Source of the DNA: Paenibacillus sp. 19GGS1-52
Lineage (GTDB): Bacteria; Bacillota; Bacilli; Paenibacillales; Paenibacillaceae
Assembly: GCF_022369515.1 (NCBI RefSeq)
Contig: NZ_CP059724.1
Coordinates: 62,001-126,000 of the forward strand
Length of the DNA stretch: 64,000 bases
Reading direction: 5' to 3'
Below are positions 62,161 through 64,000 of the stretch, one piece after another. Every line of letters starts with the position of its first letter. Positions within the stretch are counted from its first letter, which is position 1. A program made the position numbers and the translations under genes. The notes under the pieces were generated by a model. That model ran no database searches, was not told the DNA's origin, and saw only the letters and a list, made by a program, of their open reading frames with translations.

Positions 62161-63663
62161 TTACAGCGTTACACCTGTCTTGAAAATGGCAATCTCGCGG
62201 AAATTATTCTTCTCGTTGTTGACGAGTTCGCCGCTTGCTACATCAATAATGTAACGGATGAAACTGCGCAGGACATCGTCTGCTAAGCCGTCTTCCACCA
62301 ATACACCCGCATTGAAATCAATCCAGTGCCGTTTGCCTTCAAAGAGGGGGGAATTGGTGGATACCTTCATCGTTGGCACAAATGTACCAAATGGAGTTCC
62401 CCGACCCGTAGTGAAGATCACCAGTTGGCAGCCTGCTGCTGCAAGTGCAGAAGAAGCTACCAGATCGTTGCCAGGCGCATTAAGCAGGTTTAGACCTTTG
62501 TTATGGATAGATTCTCCGTATTTCAGCACATCCATAACGGTCGAAGTACCCGATTTCTGTGTGCAGCCCAACGATTTGTCCTCCAGTGTAGTAATTCCGC
62601 CCGCTTTATTACCCGGAGAGGGATTCTCATACACTGGCTGTTTATAATCCATAAAATATTGTTTGAAGTCGTTAATAAGATCAACGATCTTGTGGAATAC
62701 CACTTCGTCCGCTGCGCGTTCCATCAGAATCTTCTCTGCCCCGAACATTTCTGGAACTTCTGTAAGTACGGTTGTACCGCCCTGAGCAGCCATGAAATCT
62801 GATAGACGTCCCAAGAGCGGATTAGCAGTGATGCCTGAAAGACCATCGGAGCCCCCGCATTTCAGACCAATCTTCAACTCAGAAAGTGCAACCTCTTCGC
62901 GATGATCACCTTGTACATTATTGAAGATTTCCTTCAGCAGCTTTACGCCTTCTTCAACCTCATTGTTAACTTCCTGGGAGACCAGGAACTTTACTCGGTT
63001 CTCATCATAACTGCCAAGAGATTCTTTGAAAATCTGCAGATTGTTGTTCTCACAGCCAAGTCCAAGCACAAGTACACCGCCGGCATTCGGATGCTTCACC
63101 GCATCACCCAGAATCGTACGGGTATTGGCATGGTCGTCACCCAGTTGGGAGCAGCCGTAATTATGCTTCAGCACCAGCAGATTATCAAACGGAGCAATAT
63201 CTCCAACCTCAGCTTTAAAGGTGTTGATGATCTGTTCAGCAACACCATTGACACAGCCTACTGTAGGTACAATCCACAGCTCGTTGCGGATACCTACAGA
63301 ACCATCTAGACGTTTGTAGCCCTTGAACGTTAGATTCTCAGCCACGAAAGGATTAGGCGTCAGCTTCTGTACGAAGCTATACTCCTCTACCCCTGTCAGA
63401 TTAGTCTTGGTATTATGGGTATGCACCCATGCACCTGGAGCGATGGGCGCTATAGCATGACCAATCGGATATCCGTATTTCATTACATTTTCGCCTTCAT
63501 TTATGCTGCTGAGTGCGATTTTGTGACCTCTGGCAATATCCTCGATGATGGCAATTTCCTTCACACCAATAACAATGTTGTCGCCTGCTTTGTAGTCTTT
63601 GAGCGCAACAGCCACATTATCGATATCATTGATTTGCAGTACTTCTTTCATGGTCTTAATCAT
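62161..63663 (-). CDS. uxaA: Altronate dehydratase
   Basis: A 500-residue UxaA/GarD-family dehydratase that turns D-altronate into 2-keto-3-deoxygluconate in galacturonate breakdown. N-terminal SAF domain (about 10-95, DNIVIGVKEI, PIGHAIAPIAPGAWVHTHN), then the large domain with LKHNYGCSQLGDD, GLGCENNN, LKCGGSDGLSGITANP and the C-terminal VIFTTGRGTPFG. GGAGG is placed before the ATG. It starts 26 bp after uxaB, so the two share an operon with uxaB first. Confidence 0.93.
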   Translation of the reverse strand: MIKTMKEVLQINDIDNVAVALKDYKAGDNIVIGVKEIAIIEDIARGHKIALSSINEGENVMKYGYPIGHAIAPIAPGAWVHTHNTKTNLTGVEEYSFVQKLTPNPFVAENLTFKGYKRLDGSVGIRNELWIVPTVGCVNGVAEQIINTFKAEVGDIAPFDNLLVLKHNYGCSQLGDDHANTRTILGDAVKHPNAGGVLVLGLGCENNNLQIFKESLGSYDENRVKFLVSQEVNNEVEEGVKLLKEIFNNVQGDHREEVALSELKIGLKCGGSDGLSGITANPLLGRLSDFMAAQGGTTVLTEVPEMFGAEKILMERAADEVVFHKIVDLINDFKQYFMDYKQPVYENPSPGNKAGGITTLEDKSLGCTQKSGTSTVMDVLKYGESIHNKGLNLLNAPGNDLVASSALAAAGCQLVIFTTGRGTPFGTFVPTMKVSTNSPLFEGKRHWIDFNAGVLVEDGLADDVLRSFIRYIIDVASGELVNNEKNNFREIAIFKTGVTL

Positions 63664-63689
63664 ATAGGTTTACCTCCTGAATCATAATC

Positions 63690-64000
63690 TTAGTTATGCG
63701 CCGGTTTCTTAACGAGGTCTTGCAGGGCTTGCTTCATGCCAAGCTTCTCAATAGCAAACAAACCTTGAGCTACCTTATCCGTAAGTCCAGCTACTTCATT
63801 TAGATTACAGCCCCAACGGTTAGTAGCTCCCAGTACTTCAGCAGTCAGCACACGCAAGCTTGCCTCTGAACCATCACAGCTCTTCCAAAGGGCAGCGAAC
63901 CATTCCAGAATATCGGCGTCATCAGCCAGTTGAATCACTTCGGAACCTCTTCGTCCGCTGTAGAAGGAAATCAAGGCACTCAGTGAGAATACAAGCTTCT
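63690..64000 (-). CDS. uxaB: Tagaturonate reductase, C-terminal end (start outside window)
   Basis: The frame is open to the right edge. The visible 103 residues begin KLVFSLSALISFYSGRRG, a strong match to the C-terminal helical domain of UxaB (mannitol-dehydrogenase family), and end KPAHN at TAA. UxaB reduces tagaturonate to altronate, the substrate of the UxaA encoded next. The NAD-binding N-terminus is outside the window. Confidence 0.88.
   Translation of the reverse strand, partial: KLVFSLSALISFYSGRRGSEVIQLADDADILEWFAALWKSCDGSEASLRVLTAEVLGATNRWGCNLNEVAGLTDKVAQGLFAIEKLGMKQALQDLVKKPAHN

Overview
This window looks like a chromosomal segment of a Paenibacillus-type spore-forming Firmicute. 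The reasons are the cggR-gapA-pgk-tpiA-gpmI-eno glycolytic operon, the secG-rnr-smpB-ssrA cluster, the rapZ-yvcK-whiA-crh cluster, strong AGGAGG ribosome binding sites, frequent GTG/TTG starts, S-layer (SLH) domains and many GH-family genes. Species was not determined. The window has no plasmid origin, no CRISPR array and no complete prophage.

Layout. 1-6.0 kb: end of a GH4 6-phospho-glycosidase, a MurNAc recycling operon (murQ-murP-murR), and an iron alcohol dehydrogenase. 6.2-7.4 kb: a decayed IS1182-type element. 7.4-10.4 kb: tandem MATE exporters and tRNA-Leu. 10.6-17.2 kb: a small hypothetical gene, a 5'-truncated SLH nucleotidase, a domain-swapped GH3 enzyme and a small membrane protein. 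17.4-21.1 kb: a phosphoketolase plus GntR regulator that look acquired from lactic acid bacteria, bordered by hairpin repeats. 21.1-28.1 kb: a Pnkp-Hen1-RlaP RNA-repair operon facing two WYL-domain regulators. 28.2-29.1 kb: a Doc-type toxin-antitoxin pair with a small membrane gene. 29.1-38.9 kb: an accessory region downstream of ssrA that carries a CE2 esterase, a MerR/SDR pair, a GH94 phosphorylase, a retropepsin pair, a chimeric LRR protein operon and a large serine recombinase. It also holds decayed copies of the ssrA 3' end and its terminator, which I read as scars of integration at ssrA. 38.9-51.1 kb: ssrA, smpB, rnr, secG and the glycolytic operon with a readable CggR operator. 51.2-56 kb: tRNA-Arg, clpP with a CtsR box, and several envelope and hydrolase genes. 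56-60 kb: crh-like HPr, whiA, yvcK, rapZ and ROK glucokinase. 60.3-62 kb: DUF438 and DUF1858 genes behind an FNR/CRP-like palindrome. 62.1-64 kb: uxaA and the end of uxaB.

The most interesting system is the RNA-repair island at 21.1-28.1 kb. The three enzymes would heal, 2'-O-methylate and reseal RNA broken by ribotoxins. The divergent WYL pair is the likely ligand-responsive switch. It lies next to a toxin-antitoxin module and an accessory region that uses ssrA as an insertion site, so this part of the chromosome deals with translation damage and mobile DNA. All functional assignments come from motifs read by eye and from family knowledge; no database search was possible.
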